A stretch of DNA of 19,412 nucleotides from Thoreauomyces humboldtii (lineage: Eukaryota > Chytridiomycota > Chytridiomycetes > Spizellomycetales > Powellomycetaceae). Under the pieces are notes generated by a model. That model saw only the letters and a list, made by a program, of their open reading frames with translations, ran no database searches and was not told where the DNA came from. Below, in pieces: positions 1 to 11,800 of this stretch; positions within the stretch are counted from its first letter, which is position 1; each line of letters opens with the position of its first letter. The stretch covers positions 1 through 19,412 of the forward strand of contig JADGJA010000413.1 of the NCBI GenBank assembly GCA_027596035.1, in the 5' to 3' direction. The position numbers were made by a program, and so were the translations under genes.

Positions 1-315
1 GGGCAGGGGGCAGACGCATCGGACGCAGCAGGTTAGAAAGACGGCGGGTGGAACCCAATGGCCATTCCCACGTCAGTTCGGCTGGACATTCCTCTCAAGA
101 CCTTGCTCGTGAATCGATCCATCCTCCCGCATCCCACACTATAATCAGTTCTTCAGAGGCGCTCCACTCTCGCAAATCGGACCTCTGTTGAGCTGCCCTC
201 AGCAATCCAGCCAAACGTGGGTATACAGCTATCGGTCTCCCGTCGTGAGCATTCTGACGTGACCCGAACTCAAAATCCATCCTTCCAGAAGAGGGACGCG
301 AAATCGACTGTTACC
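1..315 (+). promoter_or_regulatory. Upstream region and 5' leader of the chitin synthase gene
   Basis: No convincing gene lies here. An ATG at 57 opens a short frame that stops well before the chitin synthase start. The open frame of the first chitin synthase exon extends upstream to a GTG at 217, but the first ATG in it is at 316, so I treat 217-315 as leader. No clear TATA box or known operator is visible. The region presumably holds the promoter and 5' UTR. Confidence 0.4.
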
Positions 316-3300
316 ATGACGGTTTTGGATGGTGGATCGACGCAACATCAGCAAGAGCAGCATGCTCCGGATCTGCTCACAAAGCTCGTTTCTCCCACCC
401 TCGAGAATGTGCTGTCGACAATCAAGCGACGTTACGCTGCCGGTGACTACTTCACAAAGCTAGGGGAGAACGCTCTTCTGGTTCTCGGAGGAAGCGCCGT
501 CCTTGCAGAGTACGTGAATAAAGTCATTCATCTCCACCCTTCACCTCCGACCTTCGTAAGCTAACGGGGCTGCAGATCCACAGCTCAAGTTGCATCGGAA
601 TATGCGAGATGGATCATCGACACTTCCGAGCAGAAGCCAGATCTACCGCCTCACATTTTTGACATGGCCGCGTCGTGCTTCTATCACATGACGAGGGACT
701 TTCGCAACCAGTCCGTCGTCTTTCTCGGCAGCGATGCTAGCGAAAAGTCCGAGGTTCGCAAGCTTTTCGCCTGGCAGTTGCTGATGCTGTCCACCAACAC
801 GCAAGACACGGGAGATCAAAAAATTCTTCGAGCCGCCACCATGATGGATCCCGTCTTTGAAGCCTTTGCGCAGTAAGCTTGATACATGAAAGGCTCCTTT
901 TTCCTGTCTTGAGCGTATGTCTGAAACGCGTTTGTTCTTAGCGCACGTACCCTGAGAAGCCGAAGCGCATCGCTAGCTTGTAAATACGTTGAGTATCAAT
1001 ACAATCACGACTGGAAGGTGGGTAGTCTGCTTTCTGCGACGTTAAGGCGTTTCACTAAATGTCTCCGAGCAGCTGGTCGGAGTCGGCTCCATTGCATATC
1101 ACCTGGACGGCTCCCGCTTTGCAACCGCTGCCACTGGACCGGCAAAGGACGAGCAATATCCCATCTTCTTCTACATGCTCTCCGGCGTCACGGACGAAGA
1201 GAAGTCCCGGTGGAAGCTGCATGACGCATCGCATTTTCGATATCTCCAAGGGTCTCCTTTTTTCCACACTGCCACCGACGATCAAAAGGCATTCATTGAG
1301 CTTCAGAAGGTACAATTTCATCCAAATGCAAGCCATAAGTTTTCGTTATCAAGAATTGATGATCATTTGTCGAATAGGCCTTGAAGCACCTCCGCATTTC
1401 GCACAAGCTACAGCGACAAGTCTGGCAAGTTCTTGCCGCCGTCCTTCATCTTGGTGGGCTCTTGGTCTGCGATCCGCTTTCAACCAGAACTAAGCTAATA
1501 GTTCTACGTTGCAGGAAATCTGAACTTCCATGATGACGAGAACCGACCTCAAGAGCCATGCAGCATCGTCAACGGCGAAGAACTCTTTATCGCCGCAAAT
1601 CTCCTTGGCGTTGACCAGAGTTATCTTGAGGATGCGCTAGTCTTCAAGTCTAAAGTTTTCGGCAATGAGCGGATTTCTTTGTTTCTGAAAAGCGACATGG
1701 CAAGCGCACAGCGAGACCTCTTGGCCTCCACCCTTTACTCGGAGCTCATGTCATGGCTCGTACGTCGAATGAACGCGTGTCTTTGCAAATCTTATGATGA
1801 CGAGGTCGCAGCAAGCATTCGCGTCTTCGAGGTGCCCAGCTTCCGCGAGACTGGTACGAACGAGCTCAATCGCCTGCTTTACAACATGGTCAACGAGAAT
1901 CTGCAAATGCACGTCGCTTCTTTCATTGATCAGCGATGTGAGGAGTATGCACAAGAAGGTGTACTGTCATTCGCCGTTGAAAACTCGCAGGATCGACTAG
2001 CCGCGGTTTCTCATCTCCTTTCGCTCGATATTGGACTGCTGAGTGCCATTGACGAAGAGGCTCGCGATCGTGAAGCGAGGAGCAACGGCAAAGACTTTGA
2101 TATGACCATTCCTAGCTCGATTCTCCACGCGTTCGACGCTGTGGAACCCGTCGTCATCGACGATGATCGAATTAGTTCTCGCTACTTTACGGTGCATCAC
2201 TACTGCGGCTCGGCAACCTACCATCTGGACGAGCTTGCTCGCTTAGATGTGGATGCGCTGTCGCCTGCTGTGACTTCTATCTTCACAGGAAACGCTGCCG
2301 GCATGGCACCGTGTGCAAATGGGTTTGTTCGCAATCTCTTCTCAAAGGAGGATTTGGACGTCACGTCGAACCATGATGACCTGCCTAGTGTCATTTCTAC
2401 ATTCCAACGGAACACGGAACAAGGTATGTTTAGTCCTAAGCTTACCGTCAATCTAGCAACATCTGATCACCTGTCCTTTCAGTCATGACCGCTATCAAGG
2501 ATGCCACTCCTTGGTTTGTCGTTTGCGTGGATGCCGGGGAATCACCTCTAAGCGACAAGATGGACGTACAAGTGCTTCACGGAGACCTTGTCAGTAACCA
2601 AATCCCGCAGCAAATTCAGAATCGGGTTGCAGGAGACTATGCGGGCGAGGTAAGCTGGGGGCTGGTGGCACACGTGGAACCTCTCGGAGACGATCGGCAG
2701 AATCTAACTAGATTAGCCTTCAGTATACACACGAAGAGTTCATCTCTCGGTTTCACTCGGTGGTCATGAGCTCATCATTCGACAACTCGGACGAGATCGA
2801 TTTTGCAAGTCTCTGCGAGGACTTCGCCGCCGAGATGGGATGGACAGAGGAACACATGGCACTAGGTCTCACCAAGGTTTTTCTCTCGGAAAAAGTCTGG
2901 CGAGTTCTTCAGGATCGGCTTCGAGCGTTCGAGGGAGACAATACCACTACGCCTTGGCAGGCGCAGCCGTCCGACTTTGCGGCTACCCTCCGTCGCCCCA
3001 TCGCCGATGGTGATACCGACAGCGAGATGATGACAACGGCAACGGACCTGGACGCCAAATTCCCCGACACGGCGAAGCCCAAATATGAGCTCGAGGAAAA
3101 GGAACCCGAGCGGGAGCAAACTTCATCGAGACAGCGGTGGCTTTGTTGCACATGGTCGCTCACCTGGTGCTGCTGCCCAGTGTTCCTCAAGACCTGCGGC
3201 AAGATGACTCGCAAGGACGTGCAAATGGCATGGCGAGAAAAAGTGGCACTCTGCATGATCATCGCCTTCATGTGCCTGTTCCTCCTGGCCTTTATCATCG

Positions 3301-6300
3301 GCCTTCCGAAAGTTTTATGCCCAAAGCAACGGATTTTGTCGCTCGATGAGCTGCGGGTACGCACGAACACCCACGATCCTTGGGTTTATGGGTAAGAACG
3401 GATTCATGTTATATACTCATATCAGGCACTAATCGGAAAATTTCATTTACAGTTACGGCAAAGCTTACTCCATCTCAAACATCCTGGCTTCACATCAAGC
3501 TGGCGGCATCGATATGCACCAGTTTGATGCTGCACTCGGCAAAGACGTGTCGGGACTCTTTTACAAGGTCGACTCCTTCGCCGATTTCTGTCCTGGCATC
3601 ACCCCACCAGCAGCCGGTTGGGACAATCTCGCGGAACGTCCTCTTGATTACAGTCTTCGTCACGCAACCCCGGGATCCGAATACTTTCAGCAACTGCAGC
3701 TGGCGGCAAAATACGATGTCGCGTACCGCTGGGACTACATTGAACAGCAACCACTGCTAAACAGCAGCTGGATTGTTCTTCACGAAAAAGTCTATGATAT
3801 CTCAACATATCACACCTCGCCCTTCTTTGCAAACCCCGTCATTGATCGGATCTTCGCGGGTGGACTTGGAAACGACATCTCGCCGTCTTGGAACTCCCTT
3901 GTCGTCCGACCGGATCCAAAGACGGCAGCTGCTGTCGAGCACTGCATGGATAACATGTTTTACATCGGTATGTGAATCAGGAGGATGCGCATGAAGCTCA
4001 CGCTCAATAACTCATGTTCTTTTTGTCAATCTGCTGCAGGAGTCATTGACCACCGACTGGACTTTGGGTGCCAGTTTTCCAACTACGTCCTACTCGCTAG
4101 CTCCATGGTCATTATCACAATCATTGGTTTGAAGTTCCTCGTAGCTGTCCAGTTCACTTCCACCCCCGTACTCGATCCGGCAAAGCTCGAGCAGTTCGTT
4201 ATCTGTCAGGTATGCATTTAAGGATGTGAGAGGCCCAATTTCACTGGAGAACTCTTCGTTAACGGTTAACGGGCTTCAATGTAGATGCCATGTTATACAG
4301 AAGGAGAAGCCTCACTCCGAAAGTCTTTGGAGTCGTTAGCCGTCATGGATTATGAAGGACCGCGAAAACTCTTGTTCGTTATCTGCGACGGCATGGTCGT
4401 CGGAAGTGGCAACAACCGACCGACACCCAGGATCGTTCTCGACATCCTTGCCAACAAGGAGGAGCCTGAATCGTTCGTGTTTCAGTCGGTCGGAGAAGGG
4501 GATCAGCAGCTCAATCGCGCGAAGGTCTATACAGGGCTATACACCGTGCGAAAAGGCGATAAGGAGCACACAGTGCCGTATATCGTTGTCGTCAAGGTCG
4601 GCAAGGATTCGGAAGTCGGCAGACCCGGCAACCGAGGAAAGCGCGACAGTCAGTTGCTTCTCCTTAAGTTCCTCAACCGCGTGCAATTCAACGCAGACCT
4701 GGAACCGTTGGAGCTAGAGCTCTACCGTATCATGACTGAGGTCATTGGAATTCACCCGTCGCAGTACTCGCTCTTGTTCTACGTCGATGCGGACACGGAA
4801 GTGTATCCCGACTCACTGGGACATCTTGTTCATACTATGAACAAGGATCCCTCCATCATTGGACTCTGCGGAGAGACAATCTTGGCGAATAAGAGCGAGA
4901 CGTGGATCACCCGGATTCAGGTAAGCAACCTCTGAACTCCCGGTACGTTTCAACCGCCTCCTTACCAACTGCTTTCGGTCTGCGTATCAGGTTTACGAGT
5001 ACTTCATCTCGCACCACCTTGCAAAGGCTTTTGAGGCGATCTTCGGATCCGTGACGTGCCTTCCAGGATGTTTCTGCATGTACCGTATCAGATCCGCCAA
5101 GGGCGCCCCCTTGGTAATCGCTCCCGAGATCGTGGACGAATTCAGTCAAAATAACATCGATACCTTGCACCTCAAAAGTCTTTTCGATCTTGGTGAGTCT
5201 CCCTTCTTGCCTTCGCCGTAGCCGCCAATTGCTGACAACTTTGTTTTTGCAGGCGAGGACCGATTTTTGACCACGCTGGTTCTGAAACACTTCTCCCATA
5301 TGAAATGCACGTTCATCAACCATGCGAAGTGCAAGACAAGCGCTCCTGATCAGTGGCGCGTGCTTCTGTCTCAACGCCGTCGGTGGATCAACTCGACAGT
5401 GCACAACCTTCTCGAGCTCATGAACATCAGACAGTGCGGCTTCCTTTGCTGCAGCATGAAGTTCGTCGTCTTCTTGGATCTCCTCTCGACGGTTCTCCAG
5501 CCCGCCGCTGTGCTATACATTGGCTACTTGATCTACGTGATTGTTACCCAGCAATCAGCGCTTCCAACGATCTCGCTTGCTATGATTGCTGCTATTTACG
5601 GCCTGCAGGTATTGTTATTTAGCTTATCGTACGAACCTGGCATGGCACTTGCTAACTTAAAATCTTCAAGGTCATTGTCTTTGTTCTCAAGCGGGAATTT
5701 AAACAGATCATCTGGATGTTCCTGTACATGTTCGGAATCCCGGTCTTCACCTTCCTCCTACCCCTCTACGCCTTTTGGCATTTCGATGACTTCTCGTGGG
5801 GTGAGTACCAAAGAGCTCAAGAAGGGATAAGCTTAAAATGACAATTTGCTAACGCAATTGCGACCGAAGGAAACACGAGGGTAGTCTACGGCGAGGATGG
5901 CAAGAAGAAGAAGGTCTCGGCCGAAACACGCAAGTTTGATCCCGAGTCGGTCCCGCGTCGACGCTGGCGCGAATACTCCAAGCAGAAACAAATGGATGAG
6001 GCAGAAGCCAAGATGGAGCAAGACGAGATTGAGAAGCGACGACTCAGCTACCGTGTCATGTCCTACGCGGGCGGCATTTCGCAAACTGGAAGCGACGCTG
6101 CTAGGCCTTCCAACCGAGCGGTCGTTCTCTCGAACTCTCACGAGACACTGCCACAGTACCGCCGTGACGAGCGATCCGCAAGTCCAGTTCGCAGTCCGGT
6201 TACCAGTGCTAGCCCGGTTCTGTTCCAGTACACATCGACCGGTCGACATTCAAAATACTCGAGCGCCGACGGACAGTATCTTCCACACACCCGCACCCAT

Positions 6301-7734
6301 TCTCCTTCTCCTTCCGGCTATCAGTCTGATTCGAGCACAGGCAGCGCTGACAAGGAGCGTGCGGCTCTTGAGGGCGCTTTGTGTAAAGCAAAAGCCTCAC
6401 GGGATCTCGCTCATCACCATCCTGTTCCCGTTCGCCACCTTCGCGACAAGGACAACGAAGAGATCAAGCCAGTGTCAACACGCGGGTTGGCCATCTCCCC
6501 GCTTCCTCGGTTTGATTTCAACAACCATAATCACGGGGTCTTCCAAGACCAAAACTTCCCTGGGCATCAAGTTGAAGCTCAGACTGCCTTGAATTCTGGC
6601 GGCCGAGACATGTATCATGGAGCACATGAGAACATCGAGCTTCAAGGTTTCGCCAACCCGCAGGGTTCTGGACAGCTTGCCATGCCAGCTCCTCCTGAGC
6701 GAAGGTCATCCATGGTTAGCAGTCTCGGTTCTCCTCCTCCTTCGTTCCCCGATCAGATGGAAAGGCGGCCATCCCAGCAGACCATCGAATCGGTCTCCTC
6801 GCGTTCTTTCCCGGCTCAAGTGGACCGCCGGCCGTCTCAGCAAACCATCGGCTCGATCTCTTCGCCCGCGTTTCCTTCTCAGGTCGATCGGCGACCATCT
6901 CAGCAGACTATCGGTTCCGTCTCTTCCCTCCCTCGCGTTCCGTCGGTCACTTTCATGCAAGATTTGCCCGGTTCAACGTCTGGTCCTAACGGCATTCATG
7001 GGCAAAGCTTCCGTGGCCAGCTGAACGTCCCCGGCCGCGAGTACAATGGAGCACTGCGCAGTCCTGCAGAAGAGCGATCGGCTTTGTTCGAGCGCGTGTC
7101 CGAGCACAAGGGTAGTGTGGAGCGTACGGCACCGACGAGCGAATACTCCTCAACGTCGACCGACCAGACCTACTCCGAACAGCCCCGCCAAGCTCCCGCG
7201 CCGGCAAAGTCCAAGCCTGCCGTCGGTCCGTCTTTTGCGTTCCCAATTGGCATGGATCGGCGCGCCTCTCAACTCAGCATCTCGTCGACAGCTTCGGCAG
7301 CTAAGGGCAAGCAAGCGGCGACGATCCGCCCGGCCATGCCTCGTCGCCAGTCGGACAGTCCGTCCATGGTCAGCTTCCCCATGCCTCACCCAGCCGAACG
7401 TCGAAACTCGGAGTTGAGCGTCGGGGGCATGCTCCGTCGTCGCGACTTCCACTCGTCATCATCCTCGGACCTGGAGGGTCTAGCTCGCGCCGCGGCGGCT
7501 TCCATCTCGCCTTCGCCGACCCTGATTGCACGCGAGGACACTTTCCCGCCCGACGATGTTCTTCTCAGCGAGACGCGCCGCATCGTCGAGAGCTCGGACC
7601 TGATGGCCATATCTAAGAAGACGGTTCGTGACTCGCTGTCGGCGTTCTTCAAGGTGGACCTCGAATCCAAGAAGGCCTTGATCAACGGTTTCATCGATGA
7701 GCTACTCGATGCTTACATCCGGCAAGCAATCTGA
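316..7734 (+). CDS. mcs1: Class V-type chitin synthase with N-terminal myosin-like domain
   Basis: This enzyme polymerises GlcNAc from UDP-GlcNAc into cell-wall chitin at the plasma membrane. Exons: 316-509, 576-872, 942-1017, 1073-1309, 1378-1453, 1515-2423, 2483-2649, 2724-3391, 3453-3967, 4040-4209, 4285-4920, 4991-5192, 5253-5608, 5671-5800, 5870-7734; about 2165 aa, near the roughly 2000 aa usual for the family. Residues 1-760 form a myosin-motor-like domain with a degenerate P-loop (GSDASEKSE, 116-124). Membrane segments follow at about 791-848, then a cytochrome-b5-like segment near W981 and a segment near 1059-1081. The glycosyltransferase domain is intact: DAD at 1271-1273, EDR at 1384-1386, QRRRW at 1423-1427. 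Three hydrophobic stretches follow, then SWGNTR, a Ser-rich tail with RRPSQQTI repeats, and a C-terminal DEK_C domain (about 2105-2163). The start is the first in-frame ATG of exon 1 (ttaccATGa). Family call certain; individual splice sites likely. The symbol follows the Ustilago myosin-chitin synthase. Confidence 0.93.
664..2800 (+). other. Myosin-motor-like domain with degenerate nucleotide-binding motifs
   Basis: This part of the chitin synthase follows the myosin fold in order. [14 protein letters not shown] matches the LEAFGNAKT region, [16 protein letters not shown] matches the relay-proximal helix, and PWFVVCVD matches the HFVRCI strand. The three ATP-contacting motifs are altered. The P-loop GESGAGKT/S is GSDASEKSE (codons at 727-753). 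The switch I NDNSSRFGK is [10 protein letters not shown] (around 962-991). The switch II DIxGFE is FEVPSFR (around 1826-1846). By inference it does not hydrolyse ATP and acts as a docking or tethering module. Confidence 0.8.
6745..6933 (+). repeat. Three tandem 63-bp (21-aa) repeats in the chitin synthase tail
   Basis: Units at 6745-6807, 6808-6870 and 6871-6933 each encode a 21-residue module: a Phe-Pro start, an acidic residue, then RRPSQQTI and a Ser-rich end. The protein repeats are nearly identical, while the DNA differs at many third positions. The array is therefore not very recent and seems kept at protein level. Each copy carries an RRxS motif, the consensus for PKA-type kinases. Confidence 0.9.
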
Positions 7735-8818
7735 CGAACGATTTTCAAGAACGCTTTTTATCTAGTTTCTTCTTTCTTACTTAACTTTAGCAACCCCTAG
7801 CCAGCTTTGTACATGCTTTTTTGTGCTGAATATACGGGAATTGATACCTGTTTCATTCGCGGACGGCGGAGAGAAGAATGACTGAATCTACGGCTGAAAC
7901 CTTTCACGCATTAGATTGAGGCCGATGCCAGAGGTAGTGAATTTTGGTTGTCCAGCTGCGTTTTGTATGCCAATGCCATTCATCTTTTACAACCTACATT
8001 AGCAGGCAGGGACCTAACACGAGGCAGTGAAGATGAACTGCGCCTAACTGTTAGTTCAGGAATCCGAGCAGGGTAAAAGGAGGGTTGCGCCTTGTTTGTC
8101 ATGTCTCCCGAATGCATTGGGCGTACCGTTATCGGTGATCTCACTGCATCACGCACTCTCCGGATACCGCTACGCAACTCGCGTGCTGCGCACTGTAGCT
8201 AAAGTGGGAGATGAAGCACGCGTTTGTCAACGATCTTCGACAAACTATTTCAACGCTCGAGCGGGCGAGCGAGCAAGTAACGAAGGAGTCGCTCTAGTAT
8301 GACATGATGCTGCAAAACAATACCTTATGATGACGAGCATAAGTTGGTGATGCGCAGCAGCGCTGGCAAATGATCTACTGGTGGGAACTGAAGTAAGGGA
8401 CCCGATCACGAGGTCTCTCGGGCGGGAAATGTATGGTAAATATGGGGAATGGAGGCGAGGATAGCTATCAAGAACAAGATGCGTAAGCCTTCTGGAACAT
8501 TGGAGTCAAGCTCCGTCAGCGCAGACAGCGTAGTCAGGAGCCAAAAAGTGTAGGTAATCCGCGTCGCGTCTATCCCGACAGCGTCGCTACAAAAGCGACG
8601 ACCTCGCACTCGACTTCCCCTTTCCTGCCGCTGTACAGTCTCCTGTCTTGTATCATATTGCCGTCTATTGGTGAACGTTCTGTAGCTTAAATCGGCCTCT
8701 CTTAGCCTTTGTGTCTACCCTTGTTCCGTCTACGCTCTACATCTCTTATCTGAATCTGTGTATTCCTTTGCTGTCCAACTTTTGGTAGGTGGCATGCCAT
8801 GTTGGGCCATCGTCGCAA
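7735..8818. other. Spacer: chitin synthase 3' UTR and PUF gene promoter/leader
   Basis: About 1.08 kb separates the two genes. The first 100 nt are T-rich and probably form the 3' UTR and cleavage region of the chitin synthase; no exact AATAAA is present. A TGTACAT element lies at 7809-7815. A small perfect hairpin core CTAAC-T-GTTAG occurs near 8045. The last 200 nt are pyrimidine-rich, as expected for a fungal promoter or leader. Open frames here lack ATG starts or recognisable domains, so I call no gene. Confidence 0.5.
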
Positions 8819-11800
8819 ATGCCATCAACTCACCGTCCTTCATTCGACATGAAGATGTCCCCCCACTCTGAAACTATGACAGAATATCACTCGACATCTA
8901 CCCTGGCAGACCACTGCCATGACGGCATCGAATCCGCGGGACGTCCTGGACAGGAGACGGGAGATTACGATGCGATCCGTTATACCATGTCCACCCTCCA
9001 ACTGGACAGCTATCCGACTGAATGGAGTTCAGCGGCTCCACCGTCACCCATCACCGTCGGAGGTCTAGCAGGGTCAGGTCACAAGGGACATATCATGAGA
9101 CGCACGGGCTCTGACTCGACCCTGGACGACGGGTCCTCGGTGCAGTCTCGCTCCCTGCTCGTCAACGCTGTCGTGAAGCTTCAGCGCAAATTTCGCGAGA
9201 AGAAAGGCGGGCAATCTTTCGAGGAGGGAGAGGAGGAGGAGCGCGCTGCAGTCAAGATCCAGGCTACCTTTCGGTCTTTCGCCAGTCGTCGAGAGGTATT
9301 TGCTCGGTCTGCTGAAATGTCAGCATCAGCATCACATGCTCACTCCTATCTGCGCTCTGCAGCTGATTGCCCGGTTACAAGCGCATAACAATATGCTTCG
9401 TCATGAGATTACCATGCGAGATGCGCGTCTCAGCCGTTCCGCAGCCGAGTTAAACCTTCGAAGCGGTGTCATCGAGCAGTATGGCAAGGTAAGCATTTTT
9501 TGACTTTTCGATTATTGAGCTGTTGAAACGAGCGGTTTTTTTTTTTGGCTTTGCAGACTATTGGTCACCTTCGCCGCCAGCTGGCCGACTTATCTTCTTC
9601 TTACGAGGTGAAGATGGATGTGAAGGACAAGCAGATCGAGCAACTGGATCGAGACCTCCAGATTGCTCTTCGCACTACCAGTGACCTCAAGTATCGTCTC
9701 GAAAGCAATGCGGTCGAGTACGCCAAAATGGCTTGGGAGTTCAAGGAAAAGGACTCGGACAGTGTTCACGTGAGTTTCTCCATGCTTATGCGAAGACAGT
9801 AGGGATTTCGAGCTTACTCATTCAAATTCCATTCTCAGCAATACACCCTCAATCTTCAACGAGACCTCGAATCGATTCGCTCCCAGATGTCTGAGATGCG
9901 AAGCACGCGGGAGGCCGACGGAATCCGTCTTTCTCTCAAAGACAAGGAGATTCACGAACTCCGATATCAGATGAAGGAGGCGCGACGGTCCCTGGAGTCT
10001 GACCTTTCAGTCAGGAACAATGAGATCGATGAGTTGCGGATGAGGGTGACGAGGCTGCAGAGTCAGAACCACCAGCAGCACCATCAGCAACACCAGCATC
10101 AGCACCAGCACCAACAACATCAGCAGAGTCAGCCGCAAACGTCGTCCTCGCAGAGCGCAGGGAGCAGCGATACCGACGTACCACCACGGGCGGGCTCAGT
10201 CGCGAGCACCACCGGATGCGTCAAAAGCATCTGGAGCAGCGGTGAGGGCCAGTTCGGACTGTTTGGACATGAAGATGCCATGTACAGCAACGGAAGCAGT
10301 ACACCGGTCGCGGAGCATGCTCAAGGGACCGGCGTCGCTTCTTACGGTCCCAATCCAGGGGAAGTGGGAGCCAAAGGAATCTGGAATCCGATCACTTGTG
10401 ACCTCGACTTCCTCAACATGTCACCAGCCATGATTCCCATGTCCGCTGAGGTAAGCCTTGGACTACCGCCTCATTGCTCGGTTCTCTGAAGTCAGGCTAA
10501 TTCCTGCTTAATTGGTATCAGTCCTTGGCAGACATGTACAGCGGAGAGTGTGGCATGACCCGAAACAGCGACGTTCGTATGCGAAGAGAATTCGACGTTG
10601 ACGACTACGGCGACTACTCCAGAAATACTCTCTCTTCCACACTCCTCCCTCCCGCGCAGGAAAAGAATACGGCAGCCAACTTTTATGTATGTGCTGAACT
10701 CTCGACAGTCAACTCAGATGACTCGCTCACCATGTCTATATCTCGACCTTTACCCGCAACAGTTCCTGGTCGACAAGATTGTGCGCACAAATGACCAGCC
10801 TGCGTCACTTCTTTTGCAGCAGAAGCTGAAGACGGGTACCAACGAAGTCAAAAGCATGATCTTTGATGCTATTCTTGGCCAGGCCATCAGCTTGATCAAG
10901 AATCGGTTCGGAAACTTTCTGATGCAACGCGTCCTCGAATTTGGTAAGTCTTCCTGAGCAGATGCCAAGAATCAAATATCATGCTTACGTTTCTATGACA
11001 GGCACCCCACATCAAATCCGCATTCTTGGCCAAACAATGCGCGGCAATGTGCTGTCGTTAGCATGCGACCGGTTCGGCTGCCACGTGATCCAGAAAGCTC
11101 TCGACACAGTCGAGGAGGACTTGCGAGCATCCCTGATTTCCGAGCTTTTCCGCTGCGTGAGGGAGACCATCACCCATCGTTTCGCTTGTCATGTCTGGCA
11201 GCGCATCTTCCAGATCAAGTGGAACAACGAACCTCCCGCCATCATGCACTACCTCGATGCGAGTCTGAAGAGCCAGTGGCATCTCATCGCCAACGATGAG
11301 AACGGCAGTCTGGTTGTGCAGTGCATCTTCGAGAACTGTGGGCAGAAAGAGAAGGGTCCCATCTTGAGTGAGGTCCTTGGCAGGACCGTCGAAGTTGCTC
11401 GAGGTATGAAACTGCCTCGTTTCCGGAGTCAGCACATTCGGGAACATCGGCTGATCTAGCGTCCTTGGACGTAACGCAGGTCAATGGGGCAATTGGGTCA
11501 TACAACACATCCTTGAGCACGGGTCGCCGGCCGATCGCAACTACGTGATGAAACAGTTGGTACATAACTTTTACCCTATGGCGGTGGACCAGTACGCCAG
11601 CAAAGTCGTCGAGAAGGGATTGAAACTCGCGCCTAAGCGTGAGATGTATGAAATGATCGAGACTGTCCTAATGCCCAACCCTCGAGACAACGGGTAAGCG
11701 TCCGCAATTTTCGAGAGGTCGCGACAGAAACCTGGGTTGACGTTCTTGATCCGCATTTCGTAGACGTCCCGCAATCCTCGAGATGATGAACAACCAATTC

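Noticed and set aside
217..315. Extension of the chitin synthase frame upstream to a GTG codon
   Set aside because: There is no ATG in this part and nuclear fungal genes rarely start at GTG; 316 is the first ATG.
8406..8609. Minus-strand frame of 67 codons with a hydrophobic stretch
   Set aside because: It begins with GTG and contains no ATG at all, matches no family I know, and lies in a probable promoter.
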